DNA of 6,460 nucleotides from an uncultured Ruminococcus sp. (GTDB taxonomy: Bacteria > Bacillota > Clostridia > Oscillospirales > Ruminococcaceae). The notes beneath the pieces were generated by a model that was not told the DNA's origin, searched no databases, and saw only the letters and a program-made list of their open reading frames with translations. The stretch is taken from contig CAMOEP010000136.1 of NCBI GenBank assembly GCA_946612185.1, positions 1-6,460 of the forward strand, written 5' to 3'. Within the stretch, counting starts at the first letter, position 1. Each line of letters begins with the position of its first letter. A program made the position numbers and the translations under genes. Of the stretch, positions 6,396-6,460 are shown one piece after another.

Positions 6396-6460
6396 TTTAG
6401 TTTTATGTTAGAACCTGTCCACATAGGGTGAATGTACGGATTTTCAGGCATAATTTTGTC

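Noticed and set aside
6396..6460. Possible end of an insertion sequence (GAACCTGTCC near 6411-6420)
   Set aside because: It has a vague terminal-repeat look, but no matching inverted end, transposase or target duplication is visible in the 65 nt available.

Overview
The window looks like a piece of a Gram-positive anaerobe of the Clostridia, most like a Ruminococcus or relative. This is inferred from strong AGGAG-type ribosome binding sites, mixed codon use and mid G+C; no marker gene proves it. All genes read on the + strand.

Positions 1-5585 are one tightly packed operon. It runs: the 3' end of a helical, HEAT-repeat-like protein cut by the window edge (1-1095); a MoxR-type AAA+ ATPase of the YehL group (1105-2196); a 748-residue YehM/DUF5682-like protein (2189-4435); and a von Willebrand factor A (VWA) protein of the YehP type (4437-5585). 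The gaps are 9 nt, an 8-nt overlap and 1 nt, so the four products are probably made together. This is the yehL-yehM-yehP module known by name from Escherichia coli but with no settled biochemical role. MoxR ATPases commonly work with a VWA partner in remodelling or activating client proteins (RavA-ViaA, CbbQ-CbbO, NorQ-NorD). Here the ATPase and VWA genes flank a protein with two GxxH motifs and a conserved-looking Glu, which recalls the TraB/PrgY/TIKI metalloprotease-like fold. A reasonable but unproven model is an ATP-driven complex that loads or activates the GxxH protein, with the helical protein as scaffold or target reader.

Positions 5572-6023 hold a repeat structure. A left arm (5572-5666), a centre (5667-5757) and an inverted right arm (5758-5851) form a 280-bp imperfect palindrome, like a miniature inverted-repeat element. 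A second left arm plus centre (5840-6023, 4 mismatches in 184 bp against the first) follows directly. The repeat supplies the last codons and the stop of the VWA gene, and ends 24 nt before the next gene.

Positions 6048-6395 encode a small, A+T-rich (about 34% G+C) 115-residue protein of unknown function, with its own strong ribosome binding site and possibly a promoter provided by the second repeat copy. The last 65 nt show no feature I can support.
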